DNA of 64,000 bases from Haematobia irritans (taxonomy: Eukaryota > Arthropoda > Insecta > Diptera > Muscidae), in NCBI RefSeq assembly GCF_050003625.1, contig NC_134398.1, positions 310,001-374,000 on the forward strand. Direction: 5' to 3'. The first letter of the stretch is position 1. The number at the start of each line of letters is the position of its first letter. A model generated the notes under the pieces. It did not search any database. It was not told the origin of the DNA and was given only the letters and a program-made list of their open reading frames with translations. Below, in pieces: positions 1 to 10,294 of this stretch. The position numbers and the translations under genes were made by a program.

Positions 1-56
1 AAACCGATTTCAAAAATTTTGAGAAATAAGATTTACATTTTCAAGATGACCTCGTT

Positions 57-62
57 TTTATT
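57..62 (-). terminator. Poly(A) signal candidate of the CDCA3-like gene
   Basis: AATAAA on the minus strand, about 125 bp after the CDCA3-like stop codon. Position and sequence fit a normal 3' end; nothing else supports it. Confidence 0.5.
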
Positions 63-185
63 GATTCAATATATGTATGTAAGTATAAAATAATAAAGTA
101 GAAATATTATTGGAACTGATGTTGTAGAAAATATGACTATTAAAAGTTAAACTAACGCTAAAATCATATGAATAATCATCATAAT

Positions 186-1248
186 TCAGAGCACTAGGGC
201 GTTGGGAGATTTATCAACAACTGCATTTATATTACAGACATTTGGATTTTCCTTTGGATTTAGTGTGTCGTCGAAACTCATTAGAGTTAACCGGGCCTTT
301 GATTGAATTGATTGGACAGTGTTTTCCACCGAACGTGATCTCGCCTGAGAACTATTCCTAATGCAACTTAATGGAGTCCTCGTGTTCCTCGGTGAGTTTA
401 TATTGGCATTGATTGATTTGGTATGAGGAGTAACAGGTTGGTTTTCCGAATCTTCGTAAATCCGTTGGCGTAAAATACGTTTCTGTTTTCTGTGCAATCC
501 TTTAGAAGGTGCCTTCTTGCCAAATCGAACACGCTCTAAAGACCTGTTGGTCGGTCTGCGTGTGAAGTCTTCCTTTTCAGTAAAAGGTGCATGCAAATCT
601 GGAGAACTTATGGAAACAATACTAGTGCTGTTAGTACTCTCATTTAAATTTAAAGATAAAGTGGATAGAATATTTTCAAGAAGATTATCGTCGCTTCCAT
701 CATCATCGTTGAAAATTATTGGAGTACGTTCTATTCCTATCGATGGCGACCGAGGGTCAATTTTCTGTTGCGGAGACATTGGAGGCACTATTGGTGTTTC
801 GTTTTCAACTGGTTTAACATCTTCGCTCATATCAATATCGTCGCAAGGCAAATTTGGGCCGGCAAATAGGTTAGCGAATGTATCATCCAAATTCAATTGT
901 CTCGAGTCCTCAAACATAAGTGGTGTCCTATTCAAATTAAGACTTGGCGACCTCGGATCATTAATGTTATAAGTGAAACCCTTCAGGAAGCGTTTGCGTA
1001 AACCTTCCAGTGCATTTGGATATTGGTGTGTTTGGTCTTGTGCGATTGGCACCTGGAAAAATATAAATTGGTTTCACAAATGGTCTGTTAAATATGTATG
1101 TATATCATCAATTTTAGTTTAACACAATATTTGACACTAAATAAATATTTACCAGAATTGGTGTTCTGCAACCACCGGGTGAACGAGGATCCATAGCTAC
1201 GATATTATCAGTCTTTTCGAATTGCGTTTTGCTCGGTTTAGTTCCCAT
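186..1248 (-). CDS. CDCA3/Tome-1-like mitotic regulator, two exons
   Basis: Exon 1 runs 1248 to 1153 and exon 2 runs 1052 to 186, joined over a 100-bp GT-AG intron (1152-1053); both are phase 0 and give 320 codons. The product starts MGTKPSK and carries three copies of a DPRSP...RTP motif at about residues 20, 64 and 131. The MG...DPRSP...RTPI N-terminus is the hallmark of vertebrate CDCA3 (trigger of mitotic entry 1). A KEN box near residue 299 fits the known destruction of that protein by APC/C-Cdh1. Many SP/TP sites suggest CDK phosphorylation. Exon 2 alone opens on GTG, so the true start is the exon 1 ATG. In the family the protein promotes mitotic entry through Wee1 turnover; that role here is inferred. 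The family call rests on motifs and N-terminal layout rather than a search. Confidence 0.8.
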
Positions 1249-1254
1249 TCCTAT

Positions 1255-1279
1255 CCAGAATTCGTGTTCTGCAACCACC
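1255..1279 (-). repeat. Short duplication of the CDCA3-like exon 1 3' end
   Basis: These 25 bases match 1152-1176, which span the end of exon 1 and the G of its splice donor, at 24 of 25 positions. The copy lies 103 bp away, immediately 5' of the start codon in the transcript, so it would be in the 5' UTR. Confidence 0.8.
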
Positions 1280-1495
1280 GTACTTTAATGTTAGACGCTA
1301 TTATTCTATTGTGCGGGGTGAACAAACAAGTAATATATATATTAAATCTATTTAAAATGGAAGTGATGTAATCATAATAACTAAATATAACTGAAGATTG
1401 AAGTTTATGTTATATACATACGAACAAACAAACAAAATAAATACAAATTTAAACAAACTTTTCGAATCGACAAAAAGCGGTTCAATTCAAAAGCA

Positions 1496-1579
1496 ATGGA
1501 TGAGGAAGATGGGGAAAATGGAAAATCTCAATGGTTCAAATTATTGACGCCTTCAAGAAGGCAGAGCTATGTTCATTGA
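1496..1579 (+). CDS. Candidate 27-residue small ORF
   Basis: ATG to TGA, 27 residues beginning MDEEDGENGKSQWFKLL, acidic at the N-terminus and then basic and hydrophobic. It lies divergent to the CDCA3-like gene, is followed by a perfect hairpin (AGCTCT, 5-base loop, AGAGCT, near 1585) and an AATAAA at about 1628. That is the layout of a tiny transcription unit, but no family is recognised. It could be a chance ORF or the remnant of a first exon. Confidence 0.25.
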   Translation: MDEEDGENGKSQWFKLLTPSRRQSYVH

Positions 1580-1671
1580 TCATATAGCTCTCTCGAAGAG
1601 CTTGTATTTCTCGGTTTTATTCAGTCTAAATAAAACGTATTTTTAGGCACGTACTTACGTACTTTAAGGGG

Positions 1672-2100
1672 ACCTTACACGTTCGCATAAATCCTACAAC
1701 ACAACACGTTGCGGCGACACGAACGGGTTGGCACAAAATCAAAACAAATTTGATTTTTTCTGGTTGCGGCCCACAAATCTTTAGGTTTAGGGGCCCTGCC
1801 AACATTTTTTGAATTTGACGGCGCTTCGTATGGATATCGTATACAATATCCAAAACATCTCACAAAAGTGCCGTCACTATTGAGAATTTGTACCACGCCA
1901 AGTTACTACAAAAAAGTATCGCATGAGTGCAATTATTAGGTGTCTTTTTAGATAAATTTAGAACGATATCAATAAGAGCCCCTTCAAACTATCAGAAAAA
2001 GTGCATGTTAAGATAAGGACTGTTTTCTTTTAGCACTGGATGCAGCATTCCAGAACATTGGGCTATCCAGAACATCGTTGCACTGGTGCATGGCTGAATA
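1672..2100. repeat. Three truncated MITE pieces in a row
   Basis: 1672-1735 resembles the inverted end 'ccttacacg' also seen near 10010. From 1794 to about 2010 is a reversed, truncated copy of the CCCTGCCA family (family C). From about 2025 begins an end of the AGGGCTGTTTTC family (family G). No coding content is seen. Confidence 0.6.
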
Positions 2101-2204
2101 AGGAGGTTGAATCACGATAACAAAAACAACAAATTTCAATATATTGTTTACAATTTTAAGAAGTCAAAATCAGCTGATAAAAGAATCGTATGGAATTGGT
2201 ATAA

Positions 2205-2993
2205 CCCTGCCAGCATTTCAAAGTTCCATTTCATCTTCATCGCTACCACAGACTCGTAAATGTCACTACAACCATCCTACTGTGATGGGGGGCAGCATAT
2301 CATAAAGTACAAAATGTACTTCATACATCTATTTTGCCATCACTACTTTTACAAAAGCCATTTTATTTTTTGTGAAACGCCAAGCGCAACCAGCTTGTTA
2401 TATTTTATTTAAATAAAAACGAAAATAAAGTTCTGAAAACATAGATTTTACGCTTAAAATTGTGAAAGGTATATTGGTGAACAATTTTTGATTTTCCAAA
2501 TGGAATAAAGTGATTGTTTTTCAAATATTTTACAGACACGCTGCCTCCATCGAATAAAAACACTGGCTGATAGACGCTGCAACATGTAACTCGCTACTTG
2601 TAACTCTACCTCATCATTAATGCAAAAAATTATGTTAAATGTGATGTGATAGTGGTATAAATGTTATATTTTTAAGAATTTGTAAATAATTAATCAAATT
2701 ATTAAATATCTAAACAAACGTGTTTTACTCGACCACAATGATTCTTTTACCACTATCTTAAAATGTGCTTTTTCTGATTGTTTGGAGGGTCTCTTATTGG
2801 CGTCGTTCTAAATTGATCTATAAAGGCACCTAATAATTGCACTCATGCGAAACCTTTTTGTAGTAACTTGGCGTGGTACAACTTCTCAATAGTGACGGCG
2901 CTTTTCCGACGAGTTTTTGATATCGTATATGATTGTTTTCAACGTACTGGGGATTCTCAGAAGCGCCCCCAAATTCAAAAAATGTTGACAGGG
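2205..2993 (+). mobile_element. Family C element, CCCTGCCA ends
   Basis: Starts CCCTGCCAGCATTTC and ends with the near inverse (GTTGACAGGG), 789 bp. It is flanked by AA on both sides, read as a 2-bp target duplication. It has no transposase and is a non-autonomous element. Further copies lie at 3502, 5876, 8311, 9003, 29405, 36160 and 37960. Confidence 0.75.
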
Positions 2994-3501
2994 AAGTGGC
3001 AATTACTTATTCTTTCAATTGTCCTGAAAAAATAATTAAAATCCAGAGAAAAATAAAGGTTCAAATTTAATTGTGTCACCTATGAGTGATTGTGGAGTGG
3101 ATAATTCATCCGAGGAACGCCGATATGAGACAAGTAAGACTATAATACCAACCAAAGTTAAGAATGGAAGCCAGTCAAATGGATCTTCGTGGTATTTTGG
3201 GTCTGGAATATGTTATCAAGATACTCAAGTCATCTTTGAACAATTCTCCAGCTATGAATGCGCGATTTTGTTTGAGATGCATTTGCTATGCAGTGTCATT
3301 TGGAGAGCTGCAATCACCATAAACATATGATTTTGACATCTTAAAATTTTATCGAAATAAAAAATTGTAATCATATGGGCCCATGATTTAACCTTCTTGT
3401 TCAGCCATGCACTGGTGTTCTATCCAGGACATCTCATCAGTGCAAGTGGCGTCGGTGTTGCCAGATTGCAATTTGATAAAGTGACGCTTTTTAGATTCAT
3501 A

Positions 3502-4266
3502 CCCTGCCAGCATTTCAAAGTTCCATTTCAACCTCATCGTTACCACAGACTCGTAAATGTCACTTCAACCATCATGAAAAGGTACATCAAAAAGTACATG
3601 CAAGTAATTTGCCATCCCTACTGTTAAAAAAGCCATTTTTTTTGTGAAACGCCAAGCGCAACCAGCTTGTTATATTTTAATTAAATAAAAACGAAAATAA
3701 AGTTCTGAAAACATAGATTATACGCTTAAAATTGTGAAAGGTATATTGGTGAACAATTTGGTGATTTTCCAAATGGAATAAAGTGATTGTTTTTCAGATA
3801 TTTTACAGACACGCTGCCTCCATGGAATAAAAACACTGGTTGATAGACGCAGCAACATGTAACTCGCTACTTGTAACTCAACATCATCATTAATGCCAAA
3901 AATTATGTTAAATGTAATGTGATAGTGGTATAAATGTTATATTTTTAAGAATTAGTAAATGTTTAATCAAATTAATAAATATCTAAACAAACGTGTTTTA
4001 CTCGACCACAATGATTCTTTTACAACTATCTTAAAATGCAATTTTTCTGATGGTTTGGAGAGTCCCTTATTGGCGTCGTTCTAAATTGATCTATAAAGGC
4101 ACCTAATAATTGCACTCATGCGAAACATTTTTGTAGTAACTTGGCGTGGTACAACTTCTCAATAGTGACGGCGCTTTTCCGACGAGTTTTTGATGTCGTA
4201 TATGATTGTTTTCGACGTAATGGGGATTCTCAAAAGAGTCCCCAAATTCAAAAAATGTTGGCAGGG
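3502..4266 (+). mobile_element. Family C element, TA target duplication
   Basis: CCCTGCCAGC ... TGGCAGGG, 765 bp, same family as 2205-2993 and closer in sequence to the copy at 5876. Flanks are TA on both sides. Left of it, 3000-3500 holds unassigned repeat-like sequence including an 85-codon ORF without recognisable similarity. Confidence 0.75.
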
Positions 4267-4665
4267 TAATAGCAATTTATTGTGACTAATTTATCAAATA
4301 ACATGAATTGCAAAGTGATACAGTGTCATAAATAATCGCATTAGTACATATCTATAACTATTTGAACATTTCATAGATTCAAAATGTAAGATTTCACTTT
4401 TCTGTGATTATTTTTAAACAGCTGATGACAGTGTTGCAAATTTTTGGCAGATGTCTTGGATAAACGAGTACTCTGTTTTCTTTTAGGCTGTGACTGCTTA
4501 GGGTATCCAGTGCAAAAAGAAAACAGCCCTATAGTTGTAAAAGAATCATTGTGGTGAAGTAAAACACGATTGTTTAGATGTTTATTAATTTGATTAAACA
4601 TTTATAAATTCTTATAATTTTTGCATTAATAAAAGAATGATGTTGTATACTTGTAACAGTAGCAA

Positions 4666-5188
4666 CCCAACAAAAACAGGATGAGCGTTTTTCAAATGCA
4701 ACAACTTTTCAGTTTGAGGGTAAATATAATTTTCAACATAAATTCAACTTGACTTGAAACAGCTCATCTTCAATACACCTTCAAATTGTTTGTGAATTAC
4801 TTCCAATTTGCCAAAATGTTGATGAAATCTTTGAAAAAGTTTTGAAGATAATATGGGAAAACTTTGACAAAACACTCTCTAAAATGCAACGAAAAAACCA
4901 TGTAGTTTTCAATACTTATTTGTGCACCGAAGTTCATGGTCAATTGGAAGAAATAAAAAAATTGGAAAATTTTAGACAAATAACTGAATTTACTCCAAAT
5001 AGTTTATAATAATAAGAAAGTGAAAATAAAAAATGAAATAAAACTTTAAAAAAGTCACTAAATGTATATGTCTTTGCAGAAAACTAAAATTATGGATTCT
5101 ACGTTCTTGAAAACATTAAAAAGCTGTATGATGAAAAAAGTTAGACAATTGACTGGAACTGCTTCAAATAGTTTATAATAATTGGTAA
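4666..5188 (+). mobile_element. Family A element, degenerate start, 3' truncated
   Basis: Begins with a decayed CCCAACAAAAACAGG end (consensus CCCAATAAACACAGG) and follows the family A sequence seen at 5479, 21409 and 21441 until it meets the GCGC-ended MITE at 5190. It is the copy with the best-preserved reading frame (see 4761-5009). Confidence 0.7.
4761..5009 (+). pseudogene. Exon-like 82-codon frame inside family A element
   Basis: After an 'aaacag' acceptor-like site at 4755-4760 an open frame without an early ATG runs 82 codons to TAA. It includes the stretches NVDEIFEKVLKIIWENFDK and MQRKNHVVFNTYLC. The same frame is broken by stops and a 1-base shift in the copy at 5479. In other copies it is followed by a GTAAGT and, about 65 bp on, CTTTGCAG and a second exon-like block. 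I do not recognise the protein. It may be part of the element's lost transposase or a captured host gene. Confidence 0.4.
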
Positions 5189-5189
5189 T

Positions 5190-5429
5190 GCGCTTTACAG
5201 ACTATCAGTTATTCCGGACGACAGTGCTCGTGTCGAACATATCCCATATATTGTGCACATTATAAGTTAAGTCCGAAGGCATAATCGATACTGCTGCATG
5301 TTTATGGGATCGATAACACATTTACCAATTATTTAGTCATCGCCGACAAGTCGTAGCGATCCGACACACTGTAAGATTCTTTACAAACACCGACATTCCG
5401 TCCGGAATAACTGATAGTCTTTAAAGCGC
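5190..5429. mobile_element. Family B MITE, GCGC-ended
   Basis: About 240 bp with inverted ends GCGCTTTACAGACTATCAG and its near complement at 5400-5429. The inner part carries ATCGAT and 'gcatgtttatggg'. No coding capacity. It shares its last GCGC with a second copy that starts at 5426, giving a tandem pair. Confidence 0.75.
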
Positions 5430-5875
5430 TTTACAGAGTATAAGTTATTCCGGACGACAGTGCTCGTGTCGAACATATCCCAATAAACACAGGATAAGCG
5501 TTTTTCAAATACAACAACTTTTCAGTTTGAGGGTAAATATAATTTTCAACATAAATTCAACTTGACTTGAAATAGCTCATCTTCAATACATCTTCAAATT
5601 GTTTGCGAATTACTTCCAATTTGCCAAAATGTTGACGAAATCTTTGAAAAGGTGTTGAAGATAATATGAGAAAACTTTGACAAAACACTACCGTAAAATG
5701 CAACGAAAAAACCATGTGGTTTTCAATACTTATTTGTGCAACGAAGTTCGTGGTCAATTGCAAGAAATAAAAAAAATGGAAAATTTTAGACAAATAACTA
5801 AATAGTTTATAAAAATAGGTAAGTGAAAATAAAAAATGAAATAAAACTTTAAAGAAATCACTAAATGTATATCTC

Positions 5876-6639
5876 CCCTGCCAGCATTTCAAAGTTCCAT
5901 TTCAACTTCATCGTTACCACAGACTCGTAAATGTCACTTCAACCATCATGAAAAGGTACATCAAAAAGTACATGCAAGTAATTTGCCATCCCTACTGTTA
6001 AAAAAGCCATTTTTTTGTGAAACGCCAAGCGCAACCAGCTTGTTATATTTTAATTAAATAAAAACGAAAATAAAGTTCTGAAAACATAGATTATACGCTT
6101 AAAATTGTGAAAGGTATATTGGTGAACAATTTGGTGATTTTCCAAATGGAATAAACTGATTGTTTTTCAGATATTTTACAGACACGCTGCCTCCATGGAA
6201 TAAAAACACTGGTTGATAGACGCAGCAACATGTAACTCGCTACTCGTAACTCAACATCATCATTAATGCCAAAAATTATGTTAAATGTAATGTGATAGTG
6301 GTATAAATGTTATATTTTTAAGAATTTGTAAATGTTTAATCAAATTAATAAATACCTAAACAAACGTGTTTTACTCGACCACAATGATTCTTTTACAACT
6401 ATCTTAAAATGCACTTTTTCTGATTGTTTGGAGGGTCCCTTATTGGCGTCGTTCTAAATTGATCTATAAAGGCACCTAATAATTGCACTCATGCGAAACA
6501 TTTTTGTAGTAACTTGGCGTGGTACAACTTCTCAATAGTGACGGCGCTTTTCCGACGTGTTTTTGATGTCGTATATGATTGTTTTCGACGTAGTGGGGAT
6601 TCTCAAAAGAGTCCCCAAATTCAAAAAATGTTGGCAGGG
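5876..6639 (+). mobile_element. Family C element inside family A, TC target duplication
   Basis: CCCTGCCAGC ... TGGCAGGG, 764 bp. The empty site is visible in the sister family A copy near 25480 ('tatatctctttgcag'). Here the host reads 'tatatctc' before and 'tctttgcag' after, so TC was duplicated. It sits in the intron-like spacer of the host element. Confidence 0.85.
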
Positions 6640-7453
6640 TCTTTGCAGAAAACTAAAATTATGGATTCTACCTTCTTGAAAACATTAAAAAGCTGACAGA
6701 TGAAAAAATGGTGGACAATTAACTGGAATAGCTTCAAATAGTTTATAATAATTGGTACGTCAATATGAAAAATTAAATCAACACATTGAAGAAGAGGCTG
6801 AATTTAAATCTCTTTGCAGAAAACTAAAATCTTTGGATGCTACATTCTTGCAAACATTAAGAAGCTGACCAATGAAAAATGAGTGGCATATCGACAAGAA
6901 AAAGTTTCCAGAAACATTACAAGTGCAACCAATTAAAATTGTTAAAAACAACAAATTGTTGAAATCAACAACTTCTGGATGAAAATGTGCATCACATCGT
7001 CAGTTTAATTCATATGCTATTATCAGTTTAAAATGGATATATTGTGAATTCCTTCTGCTGGAAATCAATTCTAACACGCGGTCCAGTACGTTCCTAATTT
7101 CAAATTGCCAGCATGTTAATAAATTTTAATGCTGTTTTATGACACCAACAGGAAGGAAATCGAATGATCAATGCAAAAGTGTTTACTAATAATGTTAAAG
7201 ATATTTAAAGTTTTGTTGTTTGTTTTTTTTTTGTTCTTATTTGTTGATATGTTTAATAAGATTATTATTTATCAATTGGTATTGTAGTGTATTATGTAGT
7301 GTAGTGTATTATTATATATTTTATTTAGATGAACATGAATAAATTATACAAAATTCATAGAATTTGGGCTTTGACTTTCAATTTGAAGTGAGGATATCAT
7401 TCATACAAATTTAGGCTGAAAAGTATTTGCAACGATGTTAATTTTGAATTTTA

Positions 7454-7883
7454 AGGCCGGTACTATGTTCATTCTTGCGAAAAATTTTTATAGAAACCAT
7501 TATTTCGCACATAGAAAGCGGTGTTTATTTAGGTAACTTGGAGCGCTATTTTACAGGGAGCGATATTGAATTAAGTTGGTGATTGCTGTTTGTTATTACA
7601 AAATTAACATTTTATTTTCCTTGGGCAATTGATCTGCTGCTCCTTTGATCCTTTGTATAGTTTCGGAACAAAAATATAATCCGTGTTTGTGTTATAAACC
7701 CACACAAATAGTTTTAATAAATAAATTATTTCTTAATTCACGTTGCAAATGGCGCCATGCTATAAACGTCAGTTTTTCAACACGAAAAAACAAAGTACCA
7801 CAAATGGAAAAATTTCGCTAGTTTTTCGCATTTCTTAATTTTGTATGGAGTTTCAACGCGAAAACCGAACAGAGTACCGGCCT
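7454..7883. mobile_element. Family D MITE, AGGCCGGTAC ends, TTA duplication
   Basis: 430 bp, starts AGGCCGGTACTATGTTC and ends with the inverse GTACCGGCCT, flanked by TTA on both sides. A 3-bp TTA duplication and GGCC-type ends fit PIF/Harbinger MITEs. The same ends and duplication occur at 28384, 36568 and 38368. Confidence 0.8.
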
Positions 7884-8310
7884 TTACTCGCATCGAAAAT
7901 TGTTTGACAAATTATTGAGTAGCGATGCATTTCAATTTGAGGATAACACTTGAGAAATTATTGCTAATGTGTTGAATTTCACTGTTGAGGGTAATGTCTG
8001 TTTTTTGTTGAGAACGCGATTTTCTCAACAATTTCTCAACTTGAATCTTACCCTAATCCTTTGAAAAAATGTTTGAAAAATTGTTGAATTTTAGCATTTT
8101 TCAAACGTTTGTGTTTATTGAGATCCCATATATTGTGCACATTATAAGTTAAGTCCGAAGGCATAATCGATACTGCTGCATGTTTATGGATCGATAACAC
8201 ATTTACCGATTATTTTGTCATCGCCGACAAGTCGTATCGGACCGACACACTGTAAGATTCTTTACAACCACCGACATTCCGTCCGGAATAACTGATAATC
8301 TGTAAAGCGC

Positions 8311-8889
8311 ATAAGTGACACTGCAACAATCGCCAACTGTGATAGGGGAAGCGTATGAAATGTACATGAAAGTATTTTGCCATCACTATTGTTACAAGAT
8401 CCATTTTATATATTGTGAGCGCAAGCGCAACTAGCTTCTTATAATTTATTTAATTAAAAACGATAATGAAGTGCTGAAAACATAGTTTTTTCGCTTAAAA
8501 TTGTGAAAGGTATATTGGTGAAAAATTTTTGACTTTCCAAATAGAATAAAGTGATAGTTTTTCAAATATTTTTCCAGACTCGCTGCCTCCATAGAGAATT
8601 AACATATAATAAATTGTGTTTACTTGACCACAATGATTCTTTTAGAACTACCTTAAAATTCACTTTTTCTGATATTTTGAAGGGGCTCTTATTGGCGTCG
8701 TTCTAAATTTATTAAAAAAGGCACCTAATAATTGAACTCATGCGATACTTTTTTGTAGTAACTTGGCATGGTAATACTTCTCAACAATGACGGCACTTTT
8801 GCGACGAGTTTTGGATATCGTATACGGCTGTTTTCGACGTGGTGAGGATTCTCAGAAGTGCCGCCACATTCAAAAAATGTTGGTAGAGT
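8311..8889 (+). mobile_element. Family C element, 5' truncated
   Basis: Enters family C sequence at 'gtgacactgcaacaatcgcc' directly after the family B copy and ends at a decayed GTTGGTAGAG. From 8890 to 9002 is a short piece resembling the inner part of family A ('aacattaagaagctggcc'). Confidence 0.65.
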
Positions 8890-9002
8890 AAACACAAATC
8901 TGTTTGCAAAAATCTAAAATCTACATTCTACATTCATAGAAACATTAAGAAGCTGGCCGATGAAAAATAATGGTGGCTTACCGACATTTCAAAGTTCAAC
9001 CA

Positions 9003-9390
9003 CCCTGCCAGCATTTCAAAGTTCCATTTCATCCTCATGGCTAGCACAGACTCGTAAATGTCACTACAACAATCGCCAACTGTGAAGTACTAAAAAAGTA
9101 CTAAATGTACATGAACGTATTTTGCCATCACTACTGTTAGAAGAGCAATTTTATATTTTGTGAAACGACAAGCGCAACTATCTTAATATAATTTGTTTAA
9201 ATAAAAACGAAAATAAAGTGCTGAAAACATAGTTATAACGTTTAAAATTGTGAAGGGTATATGGTGAACAATTTCCGACTTTCCAAATGGAATAAAGTGA
9301 TTGTTTTTTCAGATATTTTTACAGACACGCTGCCTCCATCGAGAATAAACAAACGGCTGATACGCTGCAACATGTAACTTGCCACTTGTA
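9003..9390 (+). mobile_element. Family C element, 3' truncated
   Basis: Starts CCCTGCCAGCATTTC and follows family C until cut by a family D end at 9392. Confidence 0.65.
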
Positions 9391-9391
9391 A

Positions 9392-9780
9392 AGGCCGGTA
9401 CTCTGTTCGGGTTTCGCGTTGAAACTCCATACAAAACTAAAAAATGCGAAAAACTAGCGAAATTGTTTCCATTTGTTGGCCGGTACTATGTTCATTCTTG
9501 CGAAAAAATTTTATAGAAACTATTATTTCGCACATAGAAAGCGGTATTTATTCAGGTAACATGGAGCGCCATTTAATAGTGAGCTTTATGTAATTAAGTT
9601 GGTGGTTGCTGCTTGCTATTTCAAAATTAACATTTTTTTACCTTGGGCAATTGATCTGCTACTCCTTTGTATATTTTCGGAACAAAAATATGATCCGTGT
9701 TTGCGTTATAAATCCCCACAAATAGTTTTATTAAATAAATTATTTCTTATTATTTCGAAAAACAGACGTTTAGAGCATTG
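9392..9780. mobile_element. Rearranged family D MITE, both ends on one side
   Basis: The 'GGCCGGTACTCTGTTCGG' end (9392-9477) is followed at once by the other end 'GGCCGGTACTATGTTC' (9478 onward), so two end segments lie head to tail with the rest missing. Compare the normal copy at 7454-7883. Confidence 0.6.
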
Positions 9781-9958
9781 CCCACATTATAAGTTAAGTC
9801 CAAAGGCATAATCGATACTGCTGCATGTTTATGGGACCGATAACACATTTACCGATTTTTTAGTCATCAACGAATTGTCGTATCGATTGGACATACTGTA
9901 AAATTCTTTACAAACACAGATATTTCGTCCGGAAAAACTTATAGTCTGTAGCACGCAT
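9781..9958. mobile_element. Family B MITE, left part missing
   Basis: Matches the right three quarters of the family B copy at 5190. From 9959 to 10025 there is a short piece related to 1672-1735 ('cgtgtaaggtgcccttaag'). 10030-10294 is the Rsf-1 5' flank, with no clear TATA box. Confidence 0.6.
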
Positions 9959-10294
9959 TATACTACATTTATCGCCGCAACGTGTTGTGTCGTATGGCTT
10001 ATCAGACCGTGTAAGGTGCCCTTAAGAAATTCGGTTCCTTAGTGCTGTAAAAAATATTTCGATAGATGTCATATTTATTAAAATACGCTTTCTGTACATA
10101 TGAACTACTCGAAGTCATAAAGAAAAAGAAATAAAGAATTCTTTCCTATAAGTTGTGGTGAATGTTTTAAGAATCATGTGAAAAAAATTACTGCAGGAAT
10201 CAGTAAAATAAGAAATAAAGGACTTTCTTTTGTCGCAGAATTATATGAAATTTATATCCGACAACTAATATTTTTTTAACATTTAAAAAGGGCT

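Larger units (their letters stand above)
5479..8122 (+). mobile_element. Family A element, longest single copy, AT target duplication
   Basis: Starts CCCAATAAACACAGG and ends GTGTTTATTGAG, 2644 bp including two later insertions (family C at 5876, family D at 7454). The AT at 5477-5478 is repeated at 8123-8124 and the interrupted family B copy shows the empty site. The interior shows repeated blocks 'cagaaaactaaaat...ggattctac' preceded by CTTTGCAG and followed by GTAAGT or GTACGT. No intact transposase is seen. Confidence 0.8.
5426..8310. mobile_element. Family B MITE split by a family A insertion
   Basis: The left part is 5426-5478 and the right part 8123-8310. Together they rebuild one ordinary copy of the MITE at 5190. 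The interruption is a family A element bounded by AT on both sides, where the intact copy has a single AT. Confidence 0.8.

Noticed and set aside
517..972. 151-codon plus-strand ORF
   Set aside because: It is the antisense shadow of CDCA3-like exon 2, whose spliced frame and motifs are clear.
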